This document shows, in pieces, positions 18,540 through 27,830 of a stretch of 48,862 nucleotides of DNA. Within the stretch, counting starts at the first letter, position 1; each line of letters starts with the position of its first letter. The translations under genes were made by a program, and so were the position numbers. Source of the stretch: Sphingomonas sanguinis NBRC 13937 (lineage in GTDB: Bacteria; Pseudomonadota; Alphaproteobacteria; Sphingomonadales; Sphingomonadaceae); NCBI RefSeq assembly GCF_001591005.1, contig NZ_BCTY01000027.1, positions 1 to 48,862 of the forward strand, read 5' to 3'. Under the pieces are notes generated by a model. The model saw nothing but the letters and a program-made list of their open reading frames with translations. It was not told where the DNA came from and did not search any database.

Positions 18540-19124
18540 ATGTCGAACCGGCAGAAAACCGAAATTCTCGGCAGACTTGGGTGGTCTTTCTCCACCAAAG
18601 GCAGGACTGGTCCTATCCGCTTCATGGCGGTGACGCTCGCTATGGTCGTCGTCGTCAGCTTGGTCGTCTGGGGCTTTGTGGCTCTTAACGCGGCGACCTA
18701 CCCGATACTCGGCGCATTGGCGGGCGGGGCGCTCGCCAAGCTGTTCGCCGAAGCAGGGCGCCGATGTCATGATCTGGGGCGCAGGGCGATGCTTGGCGCG
18801 GTAGTCCTTATCGGTGCGCTGGGCGCAGTCCTTTCTATTCTCTCGCTCCTGATCGTGGGTGCGGCGGCCATCGGCATTGGCGTGGTCGTCGCGCTTGTGT
18901 TCGTGATCACGTTTCTCCGCCCGGGGCAGTCCGGCGCGAATTCCCATGGCGCGCCGCCACCGGGGCCATTGCAGGTCAGCAGGCCGGACGCCGGGCCAAT
19001 GGATCGTGGCAGTTTGGTCTGGGCGGGCTTATCGATCCTGGGCTGTGCTGCGATGGGCCTGGCCATCCAGACGACGACCGATAGCATTCGTGCCGATCGC
19101 GAAAGTCGCTATGCCTTTCGATAG
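18540..19124 (+). CDS. DUF805-like inner membrane protein
   Basis: 194 aa with three to four hydrophobic helices (about 28-48, 55-70, 85-120, 160-180). The motif AEAGRRCHDLGRRAM matches the hallmark RR.HD.GRSG of DUF805 (YhaH-like) proteins, whose function is not established. GGAGAGG at 18531-18537 supports the ATG at 18540. The gene and its upstream 170 bp look less GC-rich than the flanking amiC and mrcA. With the next gene it sits as an insertion in a normally tight cluster. Confidence 0.65.
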   Translation: MSNRQKTEILGRLGWSFSTKGRTGPIRFMAVTLAMVVVVSLVVWGFVALNAATYPILGALAGGALAKLFAEAGRRCHDLGRRAMLGAVVLIGALGAVLSILSLLIVGAAAIGIGVVVALVFVITFLRPGQSGANSHGAPPPGPLQVSRPDAGPMDRGSLVWAGLSILGCAAMGLAIQTTTDSIRADRESRYAFR

Positions 19125-19193
19125 GGTCGCCCGCTGTCGTAAGGGTGATGGAGGGATGACGGCTGAGCCGTCGACTCAAGGGGACCGGCATCT

Positions 19194-19583
19194 ATGGTCT
19201 TTAGTCGCACCGTCCTTGTCCTGGTGGTCGGCCTCGCAGCCTGTGGGCAGGGTGCTGTCCAGGTCGATGTGTCCGGCACGGCGCAGGACGTGCGGTTCGC
19301 CGCCATCACTGCGGAGGACGGGGGCAAGGCGTGTGTGGAACGCCTGAGTGTGACGCCTTCGGAACCCGAAGCTGCCGACCCGGTGTGGCAGGTCACGGCC
19401 GTCGATCCGACCCGGTGTATCGCGACGCTGCGTTATGGTGAGCCGACCGATCGCTTCGCTCAAGCCCGACCGGCCACGCCGCTTCGCCGTGGCATATCCT
19501 ATCGCGTACGGGTATCCGGTGCAGGTTTTAGCGTAGTTCGGGACTTTCGCATCACACCGAACGCGGTGGTCATGCAGGACTGA
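19194..19583 (+). CDS. small lipoprotein of unknown function
   Basis: 129 aa. Lipobox VGLAAC puts the lipidated Cys at residue 17. The mature part is predicted to be mostly beta and holds two further Cys (GKACVERL and TRCIATLR) that could form a disulfide. AAGGGGA precedes the ATG by about ten bases. I do not recognise a family. It follows the DUF805-like gene by 69 bp and may be co-transcribed with it. Confidence 0.65.
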   Translation: MVFSRTVLVLVVGLAACGQGAVQVDVSGTAQDVRFAAITAEDGGKACVERLSVTPSEPEAADPVWQVTAVDPTRCIATLRYGEPTDRFAQARPATPLRRGISYRVRVSGAGFSVVRDFRITPNAVVMQD

Positions 19584-19633
19584 ACGACGCGCATGTCTGG
19601 CCGTACCCGACGGATCGGCGTAATGGCAGCCGG

Positions 19634-20587
19634 ATGATCCGTGTCTGTGCTCTTTACCGTTTCGCATCCTTCCCCGATCCCGCCTTACTCCGCGAGCCGC
19701 TGCTCGCCGTCGCCGAGGCGAACGGCATTCGCGGCACGCTCCTACTCGCCAACGAGGGGATTAACGGCACGGTGGCGGGTCGCCATGACGCGATCGAGGC
19801 GCTGCTAGACCATATCCGCACGCTACCCGGTTGCGCCGACCTGGACTATAAGGACTCGACCGCCGAGGTGATGCCGTTCCACCGGATGAAGGTGCGGCTG
19901 AAGCGCGAGATCGTGTCGATGGGCGTGGACGGCATCGACCCGACCCGTGAAGTCGGGACCTATGTCGCGGGCGAGGCATGGAATGCGCTGATCGCCGATC
20001 CCGACACGCTGCTGATCGACACGCGCAACGATTATGAGGTGGCGATCGGCACGTTCGACGGCGCGGTCGATCCGGGGACCAAGAGCTTCCGCGACTTTCC
20101 GAACTGGTTCCGCGAGCATCGCGACGAACTGATGGCGGGCAAGTCGAAGGTCGCGATGTTCTGTACCGGTGGCATACGCTGCGAAAAGGCGACGGCGTTC
20201 CTGAAGGCGGAAGGGGTGGCGGACGTCTTCCACCTCGACGGCGGCATCCTGAAATATCTGGAGACGATGCCGGAGGAACAGAGTCGCTGGAACGGCGAAT
20301 GCTTCGTCTTCGATGCGCGCGTGGCGGTGGGGCATGGGCTGGCGCCGGGGAGCCACGGGCTGTGCCATGGCTGCCGGATGCCGGTCGGGCCGGAGGAGCG
20401 TGCCTCGCCGCTCTATGTCGAGGGGGTGAGCTGCCCCGCCTGCCACGGCACGCGCGACGCGGAGCGGCTGGCCGCCTATGCCGAGCGGCACCGGCAGGAG
20501 CGGCTGGCGGCGGCGCGCGGAGAGGCGCATGTCGGCGCGCGCTTCCCCGTGCAGGACGAAAGCCGCGACGAACCGCGCGAGCCCTGA
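19634..20587 (+). CDS. trhO: oxygen-dependent tRNA uridine(34) hydroxylase, rhodanese-type
   Basis: 317 aa, close to E. coli TrhO (YceA). The N-terminal domain has [16 protein letters not shown], and the rhodanese domain carries the catalytic loop [10 protein letters not shown] with Cys177. A C-terminal Cys cluster (CHGC...CPACHG) is typical of the longer forms. TrhO makes 5-hydroxyuridine at the tRNA wobble position using O2. It is the third gene in the amiC-mrcA interval, and its C-terminal tail (last about 30 residues) is charged and variable. The ATG at 19634 has no strong ribosome site but gives the conserved start (R)VCALYRF. Confidence 0.9.
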   Translation: MIRVCALYRFASFPDPALLREPLLAVAEANGIRGTLLLANEGINGTVAGRHDAIEALLDHIRTLPGCADLDYKDSTAEVMPFHRMKVRLKREIVSMGVDGIDPTREVGTYVAGEAWNALIADPDTLLIDTRNDYEVAIGTFDGAVDPGTKSFRDFPNWFREHRDELMAGKSKVAMFCTGGIRCEKATAFLKAEGVADVFHLDGGILKYLETMPEEQSRWNGECFVFDARVAVGHGLAPGSHGLCHGCRMPVGPEERASPLYVEGVSCPACHGTRDAERLAAYAERHRQERLAAARGEAHVGARFPVQDESRDEPREP

Positions 20588-20653
20588 CGCGCAAACCATC
20601 CCCAGGCGGGTGGCAAGCCGGGGCGAACCTGCTACACGAGCCTTCGCAACGTC

Positions 20654-23149
20654 ATGGCCCTCACACCCTCCACCTCGCCCGATACCCCCGAAACGCCGCG
20701 TCGTCCGCTCTGGCGCCGCTGGTGGGTCCGGCTGTTCGCTGCGCTCGCGCTGCTGCTGGCGATCGCGGCGGGCGTGTTCTGGTTCGTCTTCATGCGCGAC
20801 CTGCCCTCCGTCGATGCGCTTAAGGCCTATGAGCCGCCCTTGCCCACCCATGTGCGCGGCAATGACGGCACGCCGATCCAATCCTATGCGCGCGAACGCC
20901 GGGTCGAACTGTCGTTCAACGAATATCCGCCGCTGCTCGTCCGCGCCTTCCTGGCGGCCGAGGACAAGAGCTTCTTCGAGCATGGCGGCGTCGATTATCC
21001 GGGCCTGGCGGGCGCGGTCCTCGACTATGCTAAGAAATGGGGCACCGGGCGGCGCGCGCGCGGCGGATCGACCATCACCCAGCAGGTCGCCAAGAACCTG
21101 CTGATCGGCGATGCCTATTCGCCCACCCGCAAGGTCAAGGAGGCGATCCTCGCCTATAAGATCGAGGATACGCTGACCAAGCAGCAGATCCTGGAGCTGT
21201 ATCTCAACCAGATCGCGCTGGGGCGCAATGCCTTTGGTGTCGAGGCGGCGGCCCATGCCTATTTCGACAAGGAACTGAACGAGCTGACGCTCGGCCAGAT
21301 GGCCTATCTGGCGCTGCTGCCCAAGGGGCCCGCCAATTACGACCCCATCCGCCATCCCGACCGCGCGCTGGAGCGCCGGGCCTATGTGCTGCGCGAGATG
21401 CTGGCGAACAACTTCATCACCCGCGCGCAATATGACGCGGCGATGGCCGAGCCGCTGGGCACGGTGCTGCGCCGCACGCCCAAATATGCACAGGTGGGCG
21501 GCTATTTCGTCGAGGAGCTGCGCCGCCAGCTGATCAAGCGCTACGGCGAAAAGGCGGAGAGCGGGCCGAACAGCGTTTATGACGGCGGCCTGTGGGTGCG
21601 CAGCTCGCTCGACACGCGGCTGCAGGATCTGGCGGCCGAAGCCTTGCGGGATGGCCTGGTCCGGTTCGAGGGCGGGCGCGGTTGGTCCGGGCCGATCCGG
21701 CACGAGGATATCGACGGCGACAATTGGCAGCAGGCGCTGCTCAACACCAATATCGGGCTCGACTATCGCGACTGGCGCGCCGGCATCGTCACCGCCAAGG
21801 ACGCGGGCGAGGCGACGATCGGCTTCGCCAATGGCCGCACCGGCATCCTGCCGCGTGGGTTGGCCCAGATGCCGCGCCGGGGCACGGCGGCCACCGCGTT
21901 CAGCGCGCTGAAGGTCGGCGACATCATCGCCGTCTCGCCGGAGGGAAGCCAGTTCGCGCTTCGCTCGGTCCCGCGCATCTCGGGTGGCTTCGTGGTCGAG
22001 GAGCCCGCGACGGGCCGCGTGCTGGCGATGCAGGGCGGCTTCGACGCCCGGCTTCAGGCGTTCAACCGCGCGACCCAGGCCGAGCGTCAGCCGGGCTCGA
22101 CGATCAAGCCGATCGTCTATTCCGCCGCGCTCGACCATGGCATGACGCCCGCCTCGATCATCGTCGACGGGCCCTTCTGTATCGACCAGGGCGCGGGGCT
22201 GGGCACCAAATGCTTCCGTAACTTCGGCAATTCCGCCGGAGCGGGGCCCCACACCATGCGCTGGGGCATCGAGCAGTCGCGCAACCTGATGACGGTGCGC
22301 ACGGCATCGACCGTCGGCATGAAGAATGTCGTGGCGATGATCAAGCAGATGGGGATCGGCGATTTCCCGCCCTATCTCGCCTATGCGCTGGGCGCGGGCG
22401 AGACGACGGTGAGCCAGATGGTCAACGCCTATGCGATCCTGGCCAATAACGGGCGCGGCGGCGACCCGACGCTGATCGACTTCGTGCAGGACCGGCATGG
22501 CAAGGTGATCTGGCCGGAGAACTGGCACGCCTGCGACCGGTGCAATGCCGCCGATTATGACGGCAAGCCGATGCCCCGCCCGATCAGTCGCCAGCGCCAG
22601 GTGATGGACGCGATGACTGCGTACCAGATGGTCCACATTACCGAGGGCGTGGTCCAGCGCGGCACGGCCACAGGCCTGCGCGACCTGAACCGGCCGATGT
22701 TCGGCAAGACCGGCACCAATAACGGCCCGACCGATGTCTGGTTCGTCGGCGGTACGCCGCAATTCGTCGGCGGCCTCTATATCGGCTATGACACGCCGCG
22801 CTCGCTGGGCGGCTATGCGCAAGGTGGGACGATCGCGGTGCCGATCTTCCACCAGTTCGCCCAAAAGGCCTATGAGGGGCTGGACAAGCTGCCCTTCCGC
22901 GCCGCCTCCGGCATCCGCATGGTGCGCATTGACCGGGCGAGCGGACGGCCGGTCTATGGCACCTTTCCGACTGGCGACGATCCCAAGCCCGCCGTGATCT
23001 GGGAAGCGTTCAAGCCGGAAAGCGAGCCACGCCGCCGCGCCCGCCGTGCCGAGGCGGCGAGCCCAGCGCCCGCGACGCCCGCCGGTCCGGCCAAGCCCGC
23101 GGCCCCACGCGACAGCGATTTCTTGCAAAGGGAAGGCGGAATCTACTAG
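20654..23149 (+). CDS. mrcA: penicillin-binding protein 1A, bifunctional
   Basis: 831 aa. A cytosolic Pro/Arg start and one membrane span (about 27-47) are followed by the GT51 glycosyltransferase domain with catalytic Glu103 in AAEDKSFFEHGG and the GGSTITQQ motif. An OB-like linker precedes the transpeptidase domain, which has Ser482-x2-Lys485 (GSTIK), Ser542-Arg-Asn544 and Lys685-Thr-Gly-Thr688. It polymerises and cross-links peptidoglycan in the periplasm. The tail after about 790 is Ala/Pro/Arg-rich. prfB follows after 71 bp, the arrangement common in alphaproteobacteria. Confidence 0.95.
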   Translation: MALTPSTSPDTPETPRRPLWRRWWVRLFAALALLLAIAAGVFWFVFMRDLPSVDALKAYEPPLPTHVRGNDGTPIQSYARERRVELSFNEYPPLLVRAFLAAEDKSFFEHGGVDYPGLAGAVLDYAKKWGTGRRARGGSTITQQVAKNLLIGDAYSPTRKVKEAILAYKIEDTLTKQQILELYLNQIALGRNAFGVEAAAHAYFDKELNELTLGQMAYLALLPKGPANYDPIRHPDRALERRAYVLREMLANNFITRAQYDAAMAEPLGTVLRRTPKYAQVGGYFVEELRRQLIKRYGEKAESGPNSVYDGGLWVRSSLDTRLQDLAAEALRDGLVRFEGGRGWSGPIRHEDIDGDNWQQALLNTNIGLDYRDWRAGIVTAKDAGEATIGFANGRTGILPRGLAQMPRRGTAATAFSALKVGDIIAVSPEGSQFALRSVPRISGGFVVEEPATGRVLAMQGGFDARLQAFNRATQAERQPGSTIKPIVYSAALDHGMTPASIIVDGPFCIDQGAGLGTKCFRNFGNSAGAGPHTMRWGIEQSRNLMTVRTASTVGMKNVVAMIKQMGIGDFPPYLAYALGAGETTVSQMVNAYAILANNGRGGDPTLIDFVQDRHGKVIWPENWHACDRCNAADYDGKPMPRPISRQRQVMDAMTAYQMVHITEGVVQRGTATGLRDLNRPMFGKTGTNNGPTDVWFVGGTPQFVGGLYIGYDTPRSLGGYAQGGTIAVPIFHQFAQKAYEGLDKLPFRAASGIRMVRIDRASGRPVYGTFPTGDDPKPAVIWEAFKPESEPRRRARRAEAASPAPATPAGPAKPAAPRDSDFLQREGGIY

Positions 23150-23220
23150 CCCGCTTTCCAGATTGAATTTTTCCTTGGCCCCGCCGGGCGGAGGCACGAC
23201 CGAATTTTTGGAGAATCCCC

Positions 23221-24348
23221 ATGCGCGCTGAAGCGCAGGCTCATGTCGATACGATCAACGAAGCCCTGGAGCTGCTGCGCCGCTTCCTCGACTGGGACCG
23301 CGCGCTGCGGCGTCTGGACGAGCTGAACGCGCGCGTCGAGGACCAGGCGCTGTGGAACGATCCCAAGCAGGCCCAGGCCGTGATGCGCGAGCGTCGCCGC
23401 CTGGACGAGGCCATCACCGCCACCCGCGCCATCGAGAACGAGCTGTCGGGCACGGTCGAGCTGATCGAGCTGGCCGAGATGGAGGGCGACGAGGAGCTGG
23501 AGAAGGAGGCCGTCACCAGCCTGGGCGACCTGGCCAAGCGGGCCGAGGCCGACAAGGTCAAGGCACTGCTGGCCGGGGAAGCCGACGCCAACGACACCTA
23601 TCTCGAAATCAACGCGGGCGCGGGCGGCACCGAAAGCCAGGACTGGGCCGGGATGCTCCAGCGCATGTACACGCGCTGGGCCGAGCGGCACGGCATGAAG
23701 GTCGAACTGATCGACTATCATGCGGGCGAGCAGGCCGGGATCAAGTCGGCGACCCTGCTGGTCAAGGGCGAGAATGCGTACGGCTATGCCAAGGTCGAAT
23801 CGGGCGTGCACCGGCTGGTGCGGATCAGCCCCTACGACTCGGCCGCGCGTCGCCACACCAGCTTTTCGTCCGTGTGGGTCTATCCGGTGATCGACGACAA
23901 TATCGAGGTCGAGATCAACGAGAGCGAGCTGCGCATCGATACTTATCGCGCCAGCGGTGCAGGTGGTCAGCACATCAACACCACCGACTCGGCGGTGCGT
24001 ATCACCCACTTGCCCACCGGCATCGTGGTGCAGTGCCAGAACCAGCGCTCGCAGCATAAGAACAAGGCCGAGGCCTATAACCAGCTGCGCGCCCGCCTGT
24101 ACGAGCGCGAACTGGCCGAGCGTGAGGCGGCGGCCAATGCGCAGAATGCGACCAAGACCGATATCGGCTGGGGCCACCAGATCCGCTCCTATGTCCTCCA
24201 GCCCTATCAGCTGGTGAAGGACCTGCGCACCGGGGTCACCTCGACCGCGCCGGGCGATGTGCTGGACGGCGATCTCGACGCCTTCATGGCCGCGGCCTTG
24301 TCGCAGCGCGTGACCGGTGAAGCGGTCGCCGTGGAAGATGTCGATTAA
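23221..24348 (+). CDS. prfB: peptide chain release factor 2
   Basis: 375 aa in one uninterrupted frame, so the programmed +1 frameshift known in E. coli prfB is absent. The GGQ loop that triggers peptide release is at 248-250 ([10 protein letters not shown]). The anticodon-like tripeptide reads Ser203-Pro-Tyr205 (RISPYDS) in place of the textbook SPF. Other RF2 marks are [13 protein letters not shown] and the C-terminal [17 protein letters not shown] precedes the ATG by 7 nt. The methyltransferase gene begins 2 nt after the stop. Confidence 0.95.
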   Translation: MRAEAQAHVDTINEALELLRRFLDWDRALRRLDELNARVEDQALWNDPKQAQAVMRERRRLDEAITATRAIENELSGTVELIELAEMEGDEELEKEAVTSLGDLAKRAEADKVKALLAGEADANDTYLEINAGAGGTESQDWAGMLQRMYTRWAERHGMKVELIDYHAGEQAGIKSATLLVKGENAYGYAKVESGVHRLVRISPYDSAARRHTSFSSVWVYPVIDDNIEVEINESELRIDTYRASGAGGQHINTTDSAVRITHLPTGIVVQCQNQRSQHKNKAEAYNQLRARLYERELAEREAAANAQNATKTDIGWGHQIRSYVLQPYQLVKDLRTGVTSTAPGDVLDGDLDAFMAAALSQRVTGEAVAVEDVD

Positions 24349-24349
24349 G

Positions 24350-25105
24350 ATGCGCATGCGGGGGGCACGGGCCATCCTGGCGGCGACGCTCGCCATCGCG
24401 CTGGGGGGCGCGATCTCGGCGTGCGACGGATCGAAGCCGCTCATCCCGCACAAGGATGAGGAGGAGGAAAAGATCGGTCCCTTCCCGGCGGCCGATCGCC
24501 CGGTCGCCCATGTCGTGTCCGCCCGCTGGTCGAACGAGGACGAGCGCGATCGCCTGCGCGAGGCGGATCAGGTCATGGACCGGGCGGAAATCCGGCCCGG
24601 CATGACGGTCGCCGATATCGGCGCGGGCGAGGGTTATTACACCGTCCGCCTGGCGCAGCGTGTCGGCAAGAACGGTCGCGTGCTGGCCGAGGATATCGTC
24701 GCCGCCTGGCGTGACCAACTGGCCGAGCGTGTCTCGCGCGAGCGGCTGGACAATGTCAGCGTCCGCCTGGGACTGCCCGCCGATCCCAAGCTGCCGCCCA
24801 ACAGCTTCGACCGGGTGCTCATGGTGCATATGTATCATGAGATCGCGCAGCCCTATGAGTTCCTCTGGCGGCTGTTCCCTGCGCTGAAGCCCGACGGGCT
24901 GGTCGTGGTGGTCGACGCCAACCGCCGCACCCGCGCGCACGGCACGCCCCCCGCGCTCCTGAAATGCGAGTTCGCGGCGGTCGGCTTCACCCAGGTATCG
25001 ATCCAGAACATGCCCTCGGCGGGCGGTTATCTGGCGACCTTCCGCGCCACCGGCCCGCGCCCCGAGCCCAACGCGATCCGGCCGTGCCGGATGAAGGATA
25101 ATTAG
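24350..25105 (+). CDS. class I SAM-dependent methyltransferase with lipoprotein signal
   Basis: 251 aa. The N-terminus is a textbook lipoprotein signal: Arg-rich start, hydrophobic core and a lipobox ISAC with Cys25. A Rossmann methyltransferase domain follows with motif I VADIGAGEGYYT (about 87-98), an acidic end of strand 2 (AEDI), and VLMVHMYHE at the motif IV position. Such exported methyltransferase-like proteins are odd because SAM is a cytosolic cofactor. Starts at 24338 (overlapping prfB) and 24356 are also possible; all keep the signal. The substrate is unknown. Confidence 0.82.
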   Translation: MRMRGARAILAATLAIALGGAISACDGSKPLIPHKDEEEEKIGPFPAADRPVAHVVSARWSNEDERDRLREADQVMDRAEIRPGMTVADIGAGEGYYTVRLAQRVGKNGRVLAEDIVAAWRDQLAERVSRERLDNVSVRLGLPADPKLPPNSFDRVLMVHMYHEIAQPYEFLWRLFPALKPDGLVVVVDANRRTRAHGTPPALLKCEFAAVGFTQVSIQNMPSAGGYLATFRATGPRPEPNAIRPCRMKDN

Positions 25106-25177
25106 GCAGGCCATGGCGGGCAACGCGCCCGTCGTCCCTTCTTCTCGAGCTGCATGGCCGGGTAATCGATGAAAAGT

Positions 25178-25220
25178 CGTCACGGCGGTGACGGACTTGA
25201 AACATGACAGCTTTGTCATG
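25178..25220. promoter_or_regulatory. two adjacent dyads upstream of the secreted-protein pair
   Basis: CGTCAC-GGCG-GTGACG (25178-25193) and CATGACA-GCTT-TGTCATG (25203-25220) are both perfect inverted repeats with four-base loops, 9 bp apart. Neither has a T-run, so terminator function is unlikely. They lie 82-124 bp before the start of the next gene, where operators would sit. Confidence 0.5.
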
Positions 25221-25301
25221 CATTGATCCGGTGTCGGCTCCCGACGGGGTCGGCAGGCCATCGGCCAGAATAGGCCGAGGCACCGCAAGAAGGAGATGAC
25301 C

Positions 25302-25748
25302 ATGCATATGCTTTTGATGGCCGGGCTGGCACTCGGCGCGGCGGCCGCTTCCGAGGGCGCGTTGGAGCACCAGGTACAGCTGGATCACCATTCGGGGCCC
25401 GTCGCGGTCCGTTACAGCGCGGATGTCGGCGTGACCCACAAGCAGATCGGCGCGGTGACCACCGGCGGTCGCCCCTCGACGCTGCGCTGCCTGTGGAGCG
25501 CGAACGTCACCGTGCACCGAGAGGCGCGCGGGGCCACCGGCACTTCCCTGATGCGCAGCGCCGCGCGGGACGGCGTGATCGAGGGCAGTCGTCCGGGCTG
25601 GTGCACCACCCAGCGCGCCGCGATCGCCCAGGAGGTAGCCGCCCGTCGCGACGCGGTGCAGGAGCATCTCCAGGCGGTGGCGCAGGAGGATCATGGTCTG
25701 CTCCGCTCCGAGCTGGACAGACTGCATAGCGAGACGCGTACCGGATGA
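25302..25748 (+). CDS. secreted protein of unknown function, coupled to a TorF-like barrel
   Basis: 148 aa. The N-terminus MHMLLMAGLALGAAAASEG is a likely signal peptide. The mature protein has two Cys (LRCLWS and GWCTTQ), perhaps a disulfide, and a helical Gln/Glu/Arg-rich tail (about 105-148). I do not recognise a family. AAGGAG at 25290-25295 is 6 nt before the ATG at 25302 and touches the ATG at 25296, so the former is preferred. The stop overlaps the start of the following barrel gene (ATGA), which suggests the two products work together in the envelope. Confidence 0.7.
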   Translation: MHMLLMAGLALGAAAASEGALEHQVQLDHHSGPVAVRYSADVGVTHKQIGAVTTGGRPSTLRCLWSANVTVHREARGATGTSLMRSAARDGVIEGSRPGWCTTQRAAIAQEVAARRDAVQEHLQAVAQEDHGLLRSELDRLHSETRTG

Positions 25749-26488
25749 AAGATAGCAAGTTGATGTTGGGCGCCCTGCTGGGCGTCATCCTGGCCACGCC
25801 GGTCTTCGCGCAGGAGCAGCGGCCCGCCATCGGGGTCGAGTTGAACAGCGACGAGAATCGCCGAGGACTGAGCTGGAGCGGGGGGCGGGTATCGCCCTCC
25901 GCCGATATCTTCGCGACGAGCGGTCCGTTCGAGGCGAGCGGCCGGATCGTCGCGTTGCGCGAGTCGGAGCGGCATGGCGGTGCCGGGGTGGTCGGCGACC
26001 TGACCCTGGGGGCCAGCACGATGGTTGGCCTGGTCACGGTGCGTGGGCGGGTGACCGGCCATCTGTTCGGCGGCGCGGGCTTCAACGCCGATTATGTCGA
26101 GCTGGGCGGTTCGGCCGCCTATACGCTGGGTCCGGTGCAGCTGGATGCCGGAGCCGACTACGCCCCGTCGCAAAGCGCGATCGGCGGCGACAATCTCTAT
26201 CTTCATGCGGGGGCGCAGAGCGGCATTCCTGGCACCCCCTGGACCGTTCTCGCCGGGATCGGCCGATCGACCGGCAAGACCGACGATCCGTTCCGCGCCG
26301 CGCGGCTGCGTCCCGGCGGCGACTATACCGACTGGCGGCTGGGCGTGGAGCATGTGACCGGGCCGGTGACGCTGGGCCTGGACTATGTCGGCACCGATGT
26401 GTCGGAACGCGCGGCCTCGGCCTTTATGCTCGCCGATGCACGGCATTCGGGCGACCGGATCGTCGGACGAGTGCGGTTCAGCTTCTGA
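25745..26488 (+). CDS. TorF-family putative porin (divergent member)
   Basis: 247 aa with a Sec signal ending TPVFAQ. The pattern of alternating residues, the NLYLHAGAQSGIPGTPWT segment, YTDWRLGVEH, and the closing GRVRFSF with terminal Phe match the TorF/Gcw_chp family of outer membrane barrels. It resembles the clearer member at 35758-36594 in the order of these blocks but is shorter and lacks the usual DYRFRG start. Function of the family is not established; a pore role is inferred. It is translationally coupled to the gene at 25302. Confidence 0.75.
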   Translation: MKDSKLMLGALLGVILATPVFAQEQRPAIGVELNSDENRRGLSWSGGRVSPSADIFATSGPFEASGRIVALRESERHGGAGVVGDLTLGASTMVGLVTVRGRVTGHLFGGAGFNADYVELGGSAAYTLGPVQLDAGADYAPSQSAIGGDNLYLHAGAQSGIPGTPWTVLAGIGRSTGKTDDPFRAARLRPGGDYTDWRLGVEHVTGPVTLGLDYVGTDVSERAASAFMLADARHSGDRIVGRVRFSF

Positions 26489-26507
26489 GCCGCGGGCCGG
26501 TGCCGCG

Positions 26508-26528
26508 AAACGGGCCTTCAGCCCGTTT
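26508..26528. terminator. bidirectional intrinsic terminator between convergent genes
   Basis: AAACGGGC-CTTCA-GCCCGTTT forms a perfect 8-bp stem with A-rich and T-rich flanks. It lies 20 bp after the TorF-like gene and 13 bp after the stop of the JAB-domain gene, so it can serve both. Confidence 0.75.
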
Positions 26529-26540
26529 CTAAAACGCTTT

Positions 26541-26984
26541 TCAGACCAGCCCCATCTCGCGCAGGCTGAGCACCGCACTGCCCGCCAGGATCAGGTGATC
26601 GAGCAGCGTTAGGTCCAGCGCGCCCAGCCCCTGCGCCAGCCTTCGGGTCAGTGACAGGTCGGCGGGGCTGGGGCGGGGATCGCCATCGGGGTGGTTGTGC
26701 GCGATCATCACTGCGCTGGCCGAGAAGAACAGGGCATCGCGGACGATGCGCGTCATGGGGACGGCCACGGCGTCGGTCACCCCTGCGACATGACGCAAGC
26801 CCAACAACATCCGTTCCGAACCCAGATAGGCGATGCCCAGCGTCTCCCGCTCGGCTTCCTTCAGCCCCGCGAACAGCCGAAGCGCGTCGCGGCGCGTCTG
26901 GATACGGGGAACAGGAAGGGGATAAGCCAACACCCCAGGGTCCTGACGCCAGGATATGACCGATGCACGTCGCACTGGCTTCAT
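26541..26984 (-). CDS. JAB/RadC-type domain protein (short form)
   Basis: 147 aa. It carries the JAMM metal site: [18 protein letters not shown] with His97-x-His99 and Asp109, plus the upstream Glu in [11 protein letters not shown]. It is a RadC (YeeS-like) JAB domain without the N-terminal helix-hairpin-helix part of full RadC (about 220 aa). RadC function remains unclear despite the name. Its start is 51 bp from the thyA start, transcribed the other way, so both promoters share that short gap. The ribosome site (CGGGA) is weak and very close to the ATG. Confidence 0.8.
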   Translation of the reverse strand: MKPVRRASVISWRQDPGVLAYPLPVPRIQTRRDALRLFAGLKEAERETLGIAYLGSERMLLGLRHVAGVTDAVAVPMTRIVRDALFFSASAVMIAHNHPDGDPRPSPADLSLTRRLAQGLGALDLTLLDHLILAGSAVLSLREMGLV

Positions 26985-27035
26985 TCCCGACAGGATTGCT
27001 TGGCGGCGGGCGCGCGTGGCGCTAGGCCGGTGGCC

Positions 27036-27830
27036 ATGCGGCAATATCTCGACCTCATGGACCGGGTGCTGACCCAGGGCGTCCGCCAGATGGATCGGAC
27101 CGGCACGGGCACGCTGTCGGTCTTCGGCCATCAGATGCGATTCGATCTGGCGAAGGGCTTCCCTGTCCTGACCACCAAGAAGCTCCACCTGCGCTCGATC
27201 ATCGTCGAGCTGTTGTGGTTCCTGCGCGGCGACACCAATGTCCGCTGGCTGCAGGACCGCCGGGTGAGCATCTGGGACGAGTGGGCCGATGAGACGGGCG
27301 ATCTCGGCCCCGTCTATGGCAAGCAGTGGCGCGACTGGGCGACGGCCGATGGCCGTCATATCGACCAGATCGCCGAGCTGGTGGAGCAGATCCGCACCCA
27401 GCCCGCCTCGCGCCGCCAGATCGTGTCGGCCTGGAACCCCGGCGACCTGCACGCCATGGCGCTGGCGCCCTGCCACTGCCTGTTCCAGACCCATGTCGCC
27501 AATGGCCGCCTGTCGCTGCAGCTCTATCAGCGGTCGGCCGACATCTTTCTGGGCGTGCCGTTCAACATCGCCTCCTATGCGCTGCTGACCCATATGCTGG
27601 CGCAGCAATGCGATCTGGAGGTGGGCGAGTTCATCTGGACCGGCGGCGACTGCCACCTGTACCTGAACCATCTGGAGCAGGCGCAGACCCAGTTGGGGCG
27701 TGAGCCCGGCGCGTTGCCGCGTCTGGAAATCCTGCGTCGTCCGGCGGCGATCGATGCCTATGAGCCGGAAGATTTCGTGCTGCACGACTATGTGGCGCAA
27801 CCGCATATCAAGGCGCCGGTCGCGATATGA
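27036..27830 (+). CDS. thyA: thymidylate synthase
   Basis: 264 aa, exactly the length of E. coli ThyA. It methylates dUMP to dTMP using methylenetetrahydrofolate. The catalytic Cys146 is in APCHCLFQ, and folate and dUMP contacts are visible in [40 protein letters not shown] (in part) and DVHLYLNH-like DCHLYLNH. The ATG at 27036 is selected by this match; the frame is open much further upstream across the opposing gene. Its stop overlaps the folA start (ATGA), tying dTMP production to regeneration of tetrahydrofolate. Confidence 0.97.
   Translation: MRQYLDLMDRVLTQGVRQMDRTGTGTLSVFGHQMRFDLAKGFPVLTTKKLHLRSIIVELLWFLRGDTNVRWLQDRRVSIWDEWADETGDLGPVYGKQWRDWATADGRHIDQIAELVEQIRTQPASRRQIVSAWNPGDLHAMALAPCHCLFQTHVANGRLSLQLYQRSADIFLGVPFNIASYALLTHMLAQQCDLEVGEFIWTGGDCHLYLNHLEQAQTQLGREPGALPRLEILRRPAAIDAYEPEDFVLHDYVAQPHIKAPVAI

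Noticed and set aside
19823..23197. 1124-codon open frame on the minus strand opposite mrcA and trhO
   Set aside because: It has no recognisable domain, is rich in Arg/Ala/Gly/His, and mirrors two clear genes on the plus strand. Long antisense frames are expected at this GC content.
23221..23310. Programmed frameshift in prfB
   Set aside because: No CTTTGA slip site and no in-frame stop near codon 25; the frame is continuous.
26541..26984. Full-length RadC
   Set aside because: Only the JAB domain is present (147 aa); the usual N-terminal helix-hairpin-helix part is missing and no upstream frame supplies it.
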